Shown here piece by piece: positions 1 to 9,036 of a DNA stretch of 62,311 nucleotides. The stretch covers positions 1-62,311 of the forward strand of contig CAJTLS010000016.1 of assembly GCA_910577295.1 (NCBI GenBank), written 5' to 3'. The stretch's first letter is position 1; each line of letters starts with the position of its first letter. Under the pieces are notes generated by a model. The model had not been told where the DNA came from and made no database searches. It worked only from the letters and a program-made list of their open reading frames with translations. A program made the position numbers and the translations under genes. This DNA comes from an uncultured Eubacterium sp. (lineage in GTDB: Bacteria; Bacillota; Clostridia; Lachnospirales; Lachnospiraceae).

Positions 1-953
1 ACTTTTTTAAGTAATTCAGCGGAAGTCACCGTCCCCCCCGATGTATCCACCGTCAACTGATAATTCGACGGCGGGTTCACGGAATCTTTTTGGAGAATCG
101 GATAAAACGCATAATCTGTCAAATTAAATCCGGCCGGCATACTACTGTCCACTGAAATATCTAAAATATCGTTTTCTAAAAGCGCATTCACCGGACGGTA
201 AAACAAATATATTTTTTGTAAATTGTCTCTTTCGATTTTAACATCCTTAATCGGCATTTCACTCTTATATGTCTTGCCTGCATTCTCAAACCGATACTCA
301 TAATATCCTTTTATGAGATAGAGGCTGTTCCCTCCAGAAGCATCTGGATAAGGCAGGATATGAATATGCATCGTCCGTTTCAAAGCATTTTCTATCGTAC
401 TCTTAGAAATGCTTCTATCGTCCTGATACACCTGATATACAAGTTCCCCTGTCGCAGATGCCGTCTGGTCGGTTTCTTCCAGAACAACCGAATTTTTCGA
501 ATACACATCTTCTAACTGCGGAACTTCATAGAGGTTAAACTTGGCAGCCTGTCCGGTAATTGCCGGCGGAGGCGTTGCTTCATACGGCGCAAAATCTAAT
601 TTCACCTTCGCTTTATAGTTCGTATCATCTGCCGATACATCTCTGGTCAGGTAATAAGCATTGTCGCCTGACGGGTCCGGTGTCGCTATCACTTCCCATG
701 AACTGCCGGAAACTGTGTTCCAAGAACCGCCGGAGGCCGTCACCATGTTCTCAACCTGCTCCATCGTCGTACAGGAAGCCAGCTCTTCTACGACCGACTG
801 CGCGGCCATATCCGCCTTTTGTGTCTTTTTACCCCAATTGGCATAGCGGTTCGCCCCTGAAAAATAAGAAAGCAAGAACATGACAGCAACCGCCAGTATG
901 GCAACCGCTATGATAACCTCTACTAACGAAAAACCATCGGCTTTTCTTTTCAT
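1..953 (-). CDS. Type IV minor pilin / pseudopilin-like protein (C-terminus cut by window edge)
   Basis: The reading frame is open from the ATG at 953 to the left edge, about 317 codons without a stop, so the C-terminus is missing. The N-terminus is a class III prepilin signal: a seven-residue basic leader MKRKADG, then FSLVEV with Glu at mature position 5, then a hydrophobic helix of about 20 residues. This is the substrate form of prepilin peptidase. The remainder is a large polar domain of at least 270 residues that I do not recognise; it is much larger than the major pilin, which suggests a minor pilin placed at the pilus tip or with an adhesive role (inference). A strong ribosome site (GGTGAGG) precedes the ATG. 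It follows pilO by 28 bp and is the last gene of the pilus cluster visible here. Confidence 0.85.
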   Translation of the reverse strand, partial: MKRKADGFSLVEVIIAVAILAVAVMFLLSYFSGANRYANWGKKTQKADMAAQSVVEELASCTTMEQVENMVTASGGSWNTVSGSSWEVIATPDPSGDNAYYLTRDVSADDTNYKAKVKLDFAPYEATPPPAITGQAAKFNLYEVPQLEDVYSKNSVVLEETDQTASATGELVYQVYQDDRSISKSTIENALKRTMHIHILPYPDASGGNSLYLIKGYYEYRFENAGKTYKSEMPIKDVKIERDNLQKIYLFYRPVNALLENDILDISVDSSMPAGFNLTDYAFYPILQKDSVNPPSNYQLTVDTSGGTVTSAELLKK

Positions 954-981
954 GTCCTCACCTTCTTTCCTTTTACCGCTT

Positions 982-1725
982 TTATTTCTTTTTAAACGTT
1001 CCGAATACATCTTTATTGCCCAGAACAATACCGGAAATATCCGGTTCTTCATATGGAACCCCATTTCCATTTAGGCAATAGAAATTCATATTAATCGCCC
1101 CTGTCAGCTTACCGTTACTCGAATCAAACGATAAACTGATTTTATTTAACGACATACGCTCCTTATGATTCGTAATCCAGTCAAACGCCTGCAAAATCTG
1201 TTTGCGGGTACCGGATATCTCTATCTCATACGAAAAAACTTTGCCGATCATCTGATTGACCGGAACTTTCTTCTCCGGCTCCAACTCCACCGCACTTTTT
1301 TTCGAGTCTTTCTGTGCTTCCGTATTCTCTCCACCATTTTCACTTGAAAGCGCTATTAACTGCCCTTTCTGGAAGAAAACCTGCTCCGTTCCCGGTTTTA
1401 CAACACGCAGCTCCAACCCGCTTGCCACCTGCATATCATACAGATTGCTGATTATATGCTGCTGCGTAATCTTGCACGGATACTCTTTCGCATAATTTTC
1501 AATCTCCTGCTGTTTCTTTTCTGTCGTCTTCTTCATCTCATTGACACGAATCTGCAAGTTACTCAGAAAATCAACCTGTCCGCTCAATTCAACATTCTTC
1601 GTCTGCAGTTTTTGTATGGTTTCCATATTTTTTTGAAAAATCAAAAAGAATGAAAGCAATAAAATGAGTATTCCCGCCAAAATCAATATCAGACGCTTCT
1701 GTTTCGTAGTCAAACCTTTTCTCAT
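982..1725 (-). CDS. pilO: PilO-like type IV pilus alignment protein
   Basis: This 247-residue protein has a short basic cytoplasmic N-terminus, one membrane helix at about residues 10-30, a coiled-coil-prone segment at about 35-85 rich in K, E and Q, and a C-terminal periplasmic-type domain. That is the PilO architecture. PilO pairs with PilN as a membrane-anchored dimer that links the cytoplasmic PilM ring to the pilus machine. Position supports the call: its start overlaps the stop of the PilM-PilN fusion by 4 bp, implying translational coupling, and a pilin-like gene follows. Sequence identity within this family is low, so the assignment rests on topology and gene order as much as on residues. 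Confidence 0.8.
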   Translation of the reverse strand: MRKGLTTKQKRLILILAGILILLLSFFLIFQKNMETIQKLQTKNVELSGQVDFLSNLQIRVNEMKKTTEKKQQEIENYAKEYPCKITQQHIISNLYDMQVASGLELRVVKPGTEQVFFQKGQLIALSSENGGENTEAQKDSKKSAVELEPEKKVPVNQMIGKVFSYEIEISGTRKQILQAFDWITNHKERMSLNKISLSFDSSNGKLTGAINMNFYCLNGNGVPYEEPDISGIVLGNKDVFGTFKKK

Positions 1726-3350
1726 TGCTGCCCACCTTCTTTCTGTACTGGCAACAAAAGCTTATAATCAAACGAGAGAATATAAGTATACTGCCTCTGT
1801 TTTGTCATTTCTTCTTTTTTCAGCGTAATCGAATCCACCTTGACATTCGTTATGCTTTCTATTTTATTCATCTGCATTATCAGAGCAGAAAAAGAAAGCA
1901 TCTTATCTGTGCTGATAGCATTAATCGTTACATGCTGTTCATCACTCGTCACATCTTGTATTTTAAATGTCTTTGGCACATAACCCTCTATCTCATTCAG
2001 CAAATCATGGAATTTGTTATTATTCGTCTCTGTGCGTCCGTTTACAAGACTGATGAGGGAACGGTTGTTTTCAATCGCCATCAGACTGTCAAACTCATCC
2101 TGTATCGGACTCATCGCCGCCACTCGGCTGCTCAATCTTTCATTTTCATCTTTTGTCATAAAAAGCTGCATAATCGAAAAACCACAGACAACCAAGCTCA
2201 ACAACAGGCAGCCAGCAAAAACCAGAACTGCTCCGGTCAAAGACCCCTTTTTCTTTGCCCGCTGCGAAATCTCACGGGAAATAAAGTTCACCGGTTCGAA
2301 TACAGCACCAAAACAGTTGATATATTGAAGAATATAGGCATTTACATTTACGCTGCGGTTAAATCGTATGCCGTCAATTTCCTTTGGTGTAAAAGTAGGA
2401 AGCCCCAGTTCATTCGACATCAATTCGTGAATACCGGCAATAGCACAGCCTTTTCCCACACAGATAATCTCCTCAATCGGCTGGTCCTTGTACTTTGTAT
2501 TATAATACTCAATCACGCGGATAATGTTCCCCAACAAGAACTGAGCGTTATCCGTTACTTCAATTCGTTTCTCCAGAGAGGGATCGTTGTGCGGATTTTC
2601 GGCATTCAGATTATGCATAAGCAGGCGGTTTCTTTTCAGCAAAGTATAGGCCTCGTTCTCCGTAGGTGTCTGAAATACTGGCTCCTGCGTCATCACTTCC
2701 GTAAACACATTAATACCATACGGAACGACACGCTGTAATAAAAGACGATTGTCACTGATTATGTTTACAAGAGTAGAAGAAAGATTCATCTGCACGGACA
2801 TGGACACCTTACTTTTAGCCTGCCGCTTCATAATTTGGAAAATCGCGTTGCCGTCGGCCTCCAGCGATAAAATATGCAGACCCGCCGCATCTGCCAGCTT
2901 ATAATAAGAATCAATTAACTCTGACGGTGCGGCAAAAACCATCACATCCTGAATTTTATTTCCCTCTTCGTCCTCTCTCGGTTTCCCCTGTGTCACATAA
3001 GAAAATACATATTTCTCCGCATCAATCGGAAATAAATCCGGTATCTTTGCCATGACAAGCGGTTCTATTTTTGTTTTGTTGACAACCGGAATACTCACTT
3101 CACGACTGGCTATCTTGCCAGAGGCAATAGTAAAAATTGCCTCTTTTGTCCGCACTCCTTTGTCAATACATGCCTTGTGAATATGAACTGCCAGTTCTGC
3201 CATATCCACAATCATTCCATCCTGTACCGCCTTTTCTGGTGTTGAAAATCTCACGCATCCATACACCGTCGGATTGGAACTGCCATGCTCGATATGTACG
3301 ATTTGGGTTTCTTGTTCCCCCACGCGCACAACAATTATCTTCTTTGCCAT
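1722..3350 (-). CDS. Fused PilM-PilN type IV pilus assembly protein
   Basis: A 542-residue protein that joins two normally separate pilus proteins. Residues 1 to about 365 look like PilM, an actin-fold (FtsA-like) cytoplasmic ATPase: it starts with MAKKIIVVRVGEQ and has the characteristic run of alternating strands and a C-terminal IICVGKGCAIAG segment. A basic linker and a membrane helix at about 375-400 follow, then a coiled-coil-prone segment and a small domain ending near residue 540 that matches PilN. In separate-gene systems the PilN N-terminal tail binds PilM; a fusion would make that contact permanent. The ATG at 3350 follows a clear AGGAGG. Its stop overlaps the start of pilO. The reading frame is uninterrupted, so this is not a sequencing frameshift within one gene. 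Confidence 0.85.
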   Translation of the reverse strand: MAKKIIVVRVGEQETQIVHIEHGSSNPTVYGCVRFSTPEKAVQDGMIVDMAELAVHIHKACIDKGVRTKEAIFTIASGKIASREVSIPVVNKTKIEPLVMAKIPDLFPIDAEKYVFSYVTQGKPREDEEGNKIQDVMVFAAPSELIDSYYKLADAAGLHILSLEADGNAIFQIMKRQAKSKVSMSVQMNLSSTLVNIISDNRLLLQRVVPYGINVFTEVMTQEPVFQTPTENEAYTLLKRNRLLMHNLNAENPHNDPSLEKRIEVTDNAQFLLGNIIRVIEYYNTKYKDQPIEEIICVGKGCAIAGIHELMSNELGLPTFTPKEIDGIRFNRSVNVNAYILQYINCFGAVFEPVNFISREISQRAKKKGSLTGAVLVFAGCLLLSLVVCGFSIMQLFMTKDENERLSSRVAAMSPIQDEFDSLMAIENNRSLISLVNGRTETNNNKFHDLLNEIEGYVPKTFKIQDVTSDEQHVTINAISTDKMLSFSALIMQMNKIESITNVKVDSITLKKEEMTKQRQYTYILSFDYKLLLPVQKEGGQQ

Positions 3351-3435
3351 CCAAAATTCCTCCTACAAAATTCCCTCTTTATGATTTTCACAACCCTCTT
3401 TATTGAAAAAAGGCTCTGAAAAGAATAAAGTTTAT

Positions 3436-4203
3436 CTATAACATACGAAAGTAAAAACGAAAAACGGAGTCGCCAAACAACACTGCCACGGTGATACCGA
3501 TAGCGAGATAAGGCCCCAGAGCAAATTTATCATTTTTCTTTGTAATTATAACCCGCACTCCCTCAACAAAGGAGGCAAGTACTGATGCAACAACAAGCGC
3601 CAACAGACTATGAACAGGGCCAATACAGAGGCCGGAACATGCCATTAATTCAATATCGCCATATCCCAAACCGCTCTTTCCCGTCGCCTTTTTAAAAACA
3701 ACGGCAATCAGTAATAAAAAAGCGCCTGTAGCAATAAAACCAACAACATAATACAACCACTGCTGTAAATGCAAAAATAGATGAATAACACCTAATATGG
3801 CAATAAAAGCATCCGCCTGCCCTGGTATCTGCAATGTTCGGTAATCAACGAGGGCAATGACAAGCAGCGCAGATATCATCAGACACCACAAAACACTATC
3901 CCAATTCCAGCCGCACACGGCAAAAACAAGACAATAAAAGGTGCCGTTCAGAAACTCAACGATTGGATACTGTTTTGAGACCGGAGCTTTGCAATACCGA
4001 CAGCGGCCCCGCAGAAAAATCCAACTGAAGAGCGGAAACAAATCGTACCATTTTAGTTTATGGCTGCAGTTCATACAATGAGAACCCACCGTGACAATAT
4101 TCTCTTTTTTCGGTAAGCGATAGATACATACATTAAGAAAACTTCCCAAGATGGTACCATACAAAAACACGATTATGTAGAGAATGAAGTTTTCCATTGC
4201 CAT
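3436..4203 (-). CDS. pilD: Prepilin peptidase (A24 aspartyl protease)
   Basis: A 255-residue polytopic membrane protein that cleaves the leader from prepilins and usually methylates the new N-terminus. It has the N-terminal segment GSFLNVCIYRLP, a zinc-binding tetracysteine (Cys43, Cys46, Cys68, Cys71), and the two catalytic aspartates: Asp120 in ALVDYR and Asp183 in the GYGD motif at 180-183. About seven or eight membrane helices follow the usual pattern. It lies directly after the major pilin gene and before pilM-pilN, so its substrates, the pilin at 4243-4707 and the pseudopilin at 1-953, are encoded on either side. Confidence 0.95.
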   Translation of the reverse strand: MAMENFILYIIVFLYGTILGSFLNVCIYRLPKKENIVTVGSHCMNCSHKLKWYDLFPLFSWIFLRGRCRYCKAPVSKQYPIVEFLNGTFYCLVFAVCGWNWDSVLWCLMISALLVIALVDYRTLQIPGQADAFIAILGVIHLFLHLQQWLYYVVGFIATGAFLLLIAVVFKKATGKSGLGYGDIELMACSGLCIGPVHSLLALVVASVLASFVEGVRVIITKKNDKFALGPYLAIGITVAVLFGDSVFRFYFRML

Positions 4204-4242
4204 AGCGGGTTCTCCCTTAAAAATCTTTACTTCAGAATGCTA

Positions 4243-4707
4243 TTACTGCTCGTAAGCAGTATCATTTGAATCTTTGCATGGATCAGTACCATCATCAGAA
4301 ATACATGCTTTCAGCGTCCATTTACCGCTTGCATCCTGCTGTGCCATTACATAGAAATCACCTGATTTACATGCATCGGAAGCCAGTTTTGCTTTTGCAT
4401 CTGCTACCGTACCATCCATGTAGGATTCCATCTTCTTCAGCAAATCTGCTTTTGTAGAAGGTTTCGTCCAGCCAAATGTTCCAACAGCTTTTGCTACTTT
4501 GTCATCTGCCATCGCAGATTTGAACGCATTGGAAACCTCAGACAATGTCTGACGGTCACGGTTCTCTCTAGCGCTCTCCAGATACGGAAGCACTACCAGA
4601 GCGATAACGCCGATGAGGATTGCCATAATAGCGATGACAATAATCAACTCGATAAGAGAGAAGCCTTCTCTCTCTCCACTAAGATACTTTTGGATTTTCT
4701 TTTTCAT
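4243..4707 (-). CDS. pilA: Major type IV pilin
   Basis: A 154-residue prepilin. The leader is 15 residues ending in Gly, cleavage gives an N-terminal Phe (FSLIELIIVIAIMAIL), with Glu at mature position 5 and a long hydrophobic helix, the standard pilin core. The C-terminal domain has three cysteines (in the segments SDACKSG, LKACIS and DPCKDS), two of which could form the disulfide-closed D-region. I place the start at the second ATG (4707), 8 nt behind AAGGAG; the ATG six bases upstream is too close to that site. A near-consensus promoter lies about 140 bp upstream, so the pilin can be made at higher levels than the assembly proteins. Confidence 0.92.
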   Translation of the reverse strand: MKKKIQKYLSGEREGFSLIELIIVIAIMAILIGVIALVVLPYLESARENRDRQTLSEVSNAFKSAMADDKVAKAVGTFGWTKPSTKADLLKKMESYMDGTVADAKAKLASDACKSGDFYVMAQQDASGKWTLKACISDDGTDPCKDSNDTAYEQ

Positions 4708-4756
4708 ATTCATGTCTCCTTTTTTTAATATTTCCTGCTAAGCAGGTTTCCCGGCC

Positions 4757-4798
4757 CTATAGACCAACTTTTATCTTTATATCACAGACGACTCCCAA
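4757..4798 (-). CDS. Possible 13-residue leader peptide ahead of pilin
   Basis: In the pilin 5' leader, a perfect AGGAGG is followed six bases later by TTG and 13 sense codons (MGVVCDIKIKVGL) ending in TAG. It is followed by a 5-bp palindromic hairpin at 4734-4746 and then the pilin ribosome site. The strong ribosome site far from any other start is the main support. It could instead be a protein or RNA binding site, or chance. Function unknown. Confidence 0.3.
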   Translation of the reverse strand: MGVVCDIKIKVGL

Positions 4799-4845
4799 GT
4801 GGTACCTCCTCTTATCATCGTCCGGAATAAAAATAACTTTATTAC

Positions 4846-4874
4846 ATTATACACAAAAACTAATAAATTTTCAA
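4846..4874 (-). promoter_or_regulatory. Promoter of the major pilin gene
   Basis: On the minus strand TTGAAA and TATAAT are separated by 17 bp, a near-perfect housekeeping sigma promoter. It sits in the 222-bp gap between pilC and the pilin. The predicted transcript has a leader of roughly 130 nt before the pilin start. I compared that leader with c-di-GMP riboswitch consensus patterns by eye and did not find a match. Confidence 0.8.
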
Positions 4875-4929
4875 GTAACTTTTGGTACTTATGCCCTTGT
4901 TTTTCCTGTTTTTTCCATTTTTTGACTCA

Positions 4930-6147
4930 TTATGCGTTTCCGACATTCTGGTAAATAGAGAGCATCGGCATCATAATCGCTCCGACAACGCCTCCGACAA
5001 CAACGGCGAGCACTACGATAATCAGCGGTTCCATCGCTGATGTAAGACGCTTTGTCGCCTCTTCCACTTCGGATTCATAGTATTCCGCAACTTTATCCAG
5101 CATTTGTTCTGTCGTACCGGTTTCTTCCCCAATCCTCACCATGTGAGTTACCATCGGCGGAAATACTTTCGACGCCTCGAGCGGCTCCGACATCGGAATA
5201 CCCTGCATAACTTCTTCCCGACATCCTTTTATAGCGTCTCGCATAACACGGTTCTCAATTACATTTCCTACGATTTCAAGCGCCTCTACAAGAGGGACAC
5301 CGGACACAATGAGCGTCGACATCGTCATCGAAAATTTAGCGGCGGCATTTTTTACGGAGAAGTTACGAAACATCGGTATACGCAGAGCAACACGGCTGGT
5401 AAACTGTTTGCCTGGCTCAGTTTTTCTTCCGAACGAGATAAAAATTATGAGGAAAATAAGAGAGGCAATAATTAGTACGATATGATTCACCATAAAATTA
5501 CTGACCGCAATAACCGCCTTCGTCAAAAACGGCAGTTCTTCTCCCATCTGTTCAAACGTTTCCTCAAAATTCGGCACAACCGTTGTCATCAAAACAATAA
5601 CGACGCCGACTGCCACTACTAAGACAACAATCGGATAAATCATCGCCGATTTTATCATGGATGTCAGTTTCATATCCTTATCAAACTGGTCGCAGATACG
5701 ACTGAAAGCAATTTCCAGATTACCGGTCGCCTCACCGGCAGCGACCATATGAATAAGCAGCGACGGAAATATCTTGTTCTCTTCTTCCATCGCTTCTGCG
5801 AGGCTGTCGCCTTTTTCCACCGACACTTGTACATTCATCAACGCTGTGCGCAGATATTTGTTTTCTGTTTGGTCCTGTACCATGCGCAACCCATCAATAA
5901 CGGTAACGCCCGCCGTCAGAATACTGTAAAACTGCTTGCAGAAAATAGTAATATCTTTTTTCTTTACCGGATTACCAATCGTAATATTCCAACTGGCATT
6001 GGCCAAATCTGTTCCTTTGCGGATATCAAGAACAACGCTGCCATCGCTTTTTAGTCTCTGCACAGCCGCTTCCTCGCTCATGGCCTCTAATATACCTTTC
6101 TTTTCTTTCCCATACTTATCCGTGATTGTATATTTGTATCTCGCCAA
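4930..6147 (-). CDS. pilC: Type IV pilus inner-membrane platform protein PilC
   Basis: A 405-residue member of the GspF/PilC family. It shows the typical duplicated layout: an N-terminal cytoplasmic domain, a first membrane helix near residues 170-190, a helical pair near 215-240, a second cytoplasmic repeat, and a C-terminal helix near 370-395 before the motif MMPMLSIYQNVGNA. Both repeats contain the family signature around GEATGNLE and GEETGTTE. PilC couples the ATPases PilB and PilT to pilin insertion and removal at the membrane. It lies 40 bp after pilT, in the same transcription direction. Confidence 0.95.
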   Translation of the reverse strand: MARYKYTITDKYGKEKKGILEAMSEEAAVQRLKSDGSVVLDIRKGTDLANASWNITIGNPVKKKDITIFCKQFYSILTAGVTVIDGLRMVQDQTENKYLRTALMNVQVSVEKGDSLAEAMEEENKIFPSLLIHMVAAGEATGNLEIAFSRICDQFDKDMKLTSMIKSAMIYPIVVLVVAVGVVIVLMTTVVPNFEETFEQMGEELPFLTKAVIAVSNFMVNHIVLIIASLIFLIIFISFGRKTEPGKQFTSRVALRIPMFRNFSVKNAAAKFSMTMSTLIVSGVPLVEALEIVGNVIENRVMRDAIKGCREEVMQGIPMSEPLEASKVFPPMVTHMVRIGEETGTTEQMLDKVAEYYESEVEEATKRLTSAMEPLIIVVLAVVVGGVVGAIMMPMLSIYQNVGNA

Positions 6148-6187
6148 ATCATTTCCTCCTTCTCACGATGCAACATTGTATTACAAA

Positions 6188-7306
6188 TTAAAAAGTTCCC
6201 GTCTCAAAACCGCCGTCCAGCCACGAAAGGTCTTCTGCCGCGCCATTCGATGCAGACGGAATCCTCTTGGCAAGATTTCCTTTATCCTGTGCGTAAACAA
6301 GGGCATCTTCCGCCGTAATCCGATGAGAATGAAACAAATCAAACAGAGCGTCATCCATCGTCTGCATGCCGCTTTGTTTATTGGTCTGTATAATAGACGG
6401 TATCTGATGAGGCTTTGCCTCCCGAATCAGATTGCGCACGGCGCTGTTGGCATACATAATTTCAAACGCCGCAACTCGTCCTTTTTTATCAGCAGTAGGT
6501 AACAACTGCTGTGAAATAATTGCTTCCAGTAAAGTGGCAAGCTGCAAACGGATTTGCGCCTGCTGATGCGTCGGGAAGACGTCGATAATTCTTTCAATCG
6601 TCGGCACCGCACCAATTGTATGCAACGTCGAGAGTACCAGATGTCCGGTCTCGGCTGCCGTAACAGCCGTTGCAATCGTATCCAAATCACGCATCTCTCC
6701 AACGAGTATAATATCCGGATCTTCACGCAGAGCAGCACGTAACGCTCCGGCATAGGACTGTGTATCAATGCCAACCTCTCTCTGGTTGACAATTGAACTG
6801 GCATGCGTATGTAAATATTCGATAGGGTCTTCCAACGTAATAATATGCTTATTCTGCGTCTGGTTAATAATATTAATCAAGGAAGCAAGCGTCGTGGATT
6901 TTCCGCTTCCGGTCGGCCCGGTTACTAAAATCAGTCCGCGCTTTTTCAATACCAGCTCTAATACCGACTGTGGCAGTCCCAACGCCTCCGGAGACGGTAT
7001 TGCCGTATTTACGAGACGGATAACAAACGCCATGGTACCGCGCTGTTTAAATATATTGACACGAAACCGCCCGACTCCTTTGATGGCATAAGAAAAATCA
7101 ACCTCGCCCTCTTTATTAAAGCGTTCCACCAGACGTCCCGGAATCATCTGTTCGACCAAAGTCTTCGAATCGGCCGGAAGAATTTTTTCCTCCGTCAGAT
7201 TGACTAATTCCCCGTTTACACGGCATTTCACCGGTATTCCTACCGTTACATGGATATCGGACGCCCCCAGCTTTCGTGCTTTCGTCAGCAATTCATTAAT
7301 CGTCAT
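6188..7306 (-). CDS. pilT: Pilus retraction ATPase PilT
   Basis: A 372-residue hexameric ATPase that powers pilus disassembly and so twitching movement. It has the N-terminal PAS-like domain (ASDIHVTVG, residues 15-23), Walker A GPTGSGKST at 130-138, the Asp box and Walker B region LREDPDIILVGEMRD at about 193-207, and the His box GHLVLSTLHT at 221-230. The length and the lack of an MshEN or tetracysteine region separate it from PilB. It follows pilB by 18 bp. Its presence means the pili are probably retractile, not just static fibres. Confidence 0.95.
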   Translation of the reverse strand: MTINELLTKARKLGASDIHVTVGIPVKCRVNGELVNLTEEKILPADSKTLVEQMIPGRLVERFNKEGEVDFSYAIKGVGRFRVNIFKQRGTMAFVIRLVNTAIPSPEALGLPQSVLELVLKKRGLILVTGPTGSGKSTTLASLINIINQTQNKHIITLEDPIEYLHTHASSIVNQREVGIDTQSYAGALRAALREDPDIILVGEMRDLDTIATAVTAAETGHLVLSTLHTIGAVPTIERIIDVFPTHQQAQIRLQLATLLEAIISQQLLPTADKKGRVAAFEIMYANSAVRNLIREAKPHQIPSIIQTNKQSGMQTMDDALFDLFHSHRITAEDALVYAQDKGNLAKRIPSASNGAAEDLSWLDGGFETGTF

Positions 7307-7324
7307 ATTCCTGCTCCTCTACGT

Positions 7325-9025
7325 TTACTCTGCTGCAATTCGCTCTACCTCGGAGATGGAAGTAACACCTTTCAATACCAGCTTGGCCGCTCCGAGCCGA
7401 AGTGTTGTCATCCCTTCTGAAAGCGCTGTCTTCTGTATCTCATCCGCTCCCCCACCGGCTGTAATCACTTTTCGTATCTCCTTGGATATCGTCATAATCT
7501 CGTAAACGCCAATTCGTCCACGGTATCCGGTGCCATTACAAAATGCACATCCCTGTCCGTTCGGCTCGTAGACGACGGGAGCCGCGTCACCACGCAGGTG
7601 CAGTCTTTTCTTATCTTCTTCCGTCAGATTATGCTTCCTCTTGCATTTTGGACACAACCGTCGCACAAGTCGCTGTGCGATAATACCTTCGGTAGAATCG
7701 GCAATCAAATAAGGCTCTACCCCCATATCTTCTAAACGGGTTACGGTACTCGCCGCACTGTTTGTATGTAGCGTACTGACAACTAAATGTCCGGTAATAG
7801 CCGCTTTTACCGCTATGCCTGCCGTCTCCTCATCGCGTATCTCTCCAATCATAATAATATCGGGGTCCTGACGAAGAATGGAGCGCAGGGCAGAGGCAAA
7901 AGTAAGCCCCGCTTTTTCATTTACCTGTACCTGATTGATACCATCGACATCCGCTTCGACCGGGTCCTCTACTGTAACTATATTCACACTTCCTGAATTC
8001 AATTCACTCAATACCGTATACAGCGTCGTAGATTTTCCACTTCCGGTCGGACCGGTTACAAGAATAATACCATGCGGCTTGTGAACCAGCTCGTCAAATC
8101 GTTTTAACTCTAATTCTGGAAAACCAAGTTCACTTTTGTCTCTTGTCAGCGCCGACTTCGAAGCCAGACGCATAACTACTTTTTCACCAAAAACGGTAGG
8201 CAGACTGGATACACGGATATCGTATTCGACGCGGTTAAACCGCTGTGTCATACGGCCATCCTGCGGCGCGCGTTTTTCTGCGATATTCATACCGCTGATA
8301 ATCTTTATGCGGGCAATAATCGCATTGAGGAGTTCCTTTTCATAACGCATCATTTCCTGCATGACGCCGTCAATACGGAAACGTACCCGAACGCTGTTCT
8401 CGAGAGCTTCAATATGAATATCACTGGCACGCTCATTGACTGCCTGCTCAATAATTTTGTTTACCAGCAGTACAATCGGTGCGTTGTCTACCTCTTCGTT
8501 TGTCTCCTCCTGCTTTTCCCTTGCGCTCTGCTGCTCCCGCCGCTCTTTCGAATATGTCTCGGCCATCTTCGCTACCTGCTCGTTACCATAGTATCGCTCA
8601 ATCCCGAAGTGAACGTCCGACGGTGTCGCAACCATAGCCTCTATCTGCATATTTGTGACAATGCCAAGGTCGTCCATCGCCAGAATATCCAACGGGTCAG
8701 ACATCGCCACGCGTAATATATTCGGATTATCCTCATCTAACTCAACTGGCAGCACATTATGCTTGCGCACAATGGATTCCGGTAACAGGGCAATTACTTC
8801 CGGTGCCAGTTTCGCCTCGCGAATCCGCGCAATCGGGAACCCCATCTGCTGATGTAGTGCTTCTGCAATTTCATTTTCATTGGTAAACTTTAATTCAATT
8901 AACGTCTGCCCTAAACGCAGTCCCAGTTCACGCTGTTTCTTCAGCGCTTCTCCGAGTTGTTCCTTTGTAACCACGCCGGCATCAACCAGCAAATCACCCA
9001 GTCGCTTTCTCTTTCTTCCAATCAT
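7325..9025 (-). CDS. pilB: Pilus extension ATPase PilB with MshEN c-di-GMP-binding-type N-terminus
   Basis: A 566-residue ATPase that drives pilin polymerisation. Residues 8-31 and 37-60 form two consecutive MshEN-like motifs (KRLGDLLVDAG and LRLGQTLIELK, each running to a terminal Gln), a fold known to bind c-di-GMP in the MshE/PilB family. Then come the T2SSE core with Walker A GPTGSGKST at 325-333, Walker B near 387-397, and a zinc tetracysteine: Cys458, Cys461, Cys493 and Cys496. The PilB and PilT genes are adjacent, as in many pilus operons. Two GGDEF proteins elsewhere in this window could supply or tune the ligand (inference). Confidence 0.95.
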   Translation of the reverse strand: MIGRKRKRLGDLLVDAGVVTKEQLGEALKKQRELGLRLGQTLIELKFTNENEIAEALHQQMGFPIARIREAKLAPEVIALLPESIVRKHNVLPVELDEDNPNILRVAMSDPLDILAMDDLGIVTNMQIEAMVATPSDVHFGIERYYGNEQVAKMAETYSKERREQQSAREKQEETNEEVDNAPIVLLVNKIIEQAVNERASDIHIEALENSVRVRFRIDGVMQEMMRYEKELLNAIIARIKIISGMNIAEKRAPQDGRMTQRFNRVEYDIRVSSLPTVFGEKVVMRLASKSALTRDKSELGFPELELKRFDELVHKPHGIILVTGPTGSGKSTTLYTVLSELNSGSVNIVTVEDPVEADVDGINQVQVNEKAGLTFASALRSILRQDPDIIMIGEIRDEETAGIAVKAAITGHLVVSTLHTNSAASTVTRLEDMGVEPYLIADSTEGIIAQRLVRRLCPKCKRKHNLTEEDKKRLHLRGDAAPVVYEPNGQGCAFCNGTGYRGRIGVYEIMTISKEIRKVITAGGGADEIQKTALSEGMTTLRLGAAKLVLKGVTSISEVERIAAE

Positions 9026-9036
9026 TTTCCATCACC

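Noticed and set aside
1725..2738. A 337-codon frame antisense to the PilM-PilN gene
   Set aside because: The minus-strand gene is clearly the real one by homology; the plus frame lacks a ribosome site and any recognisable domain.
4714..4929. c-di-GMP riboswitch upstream of the pilin
   Set aside because: The leader has neither the conserved loop and receptor words of the type I motif nor the type II pattern, judged by eye; a covariance search would settle it.
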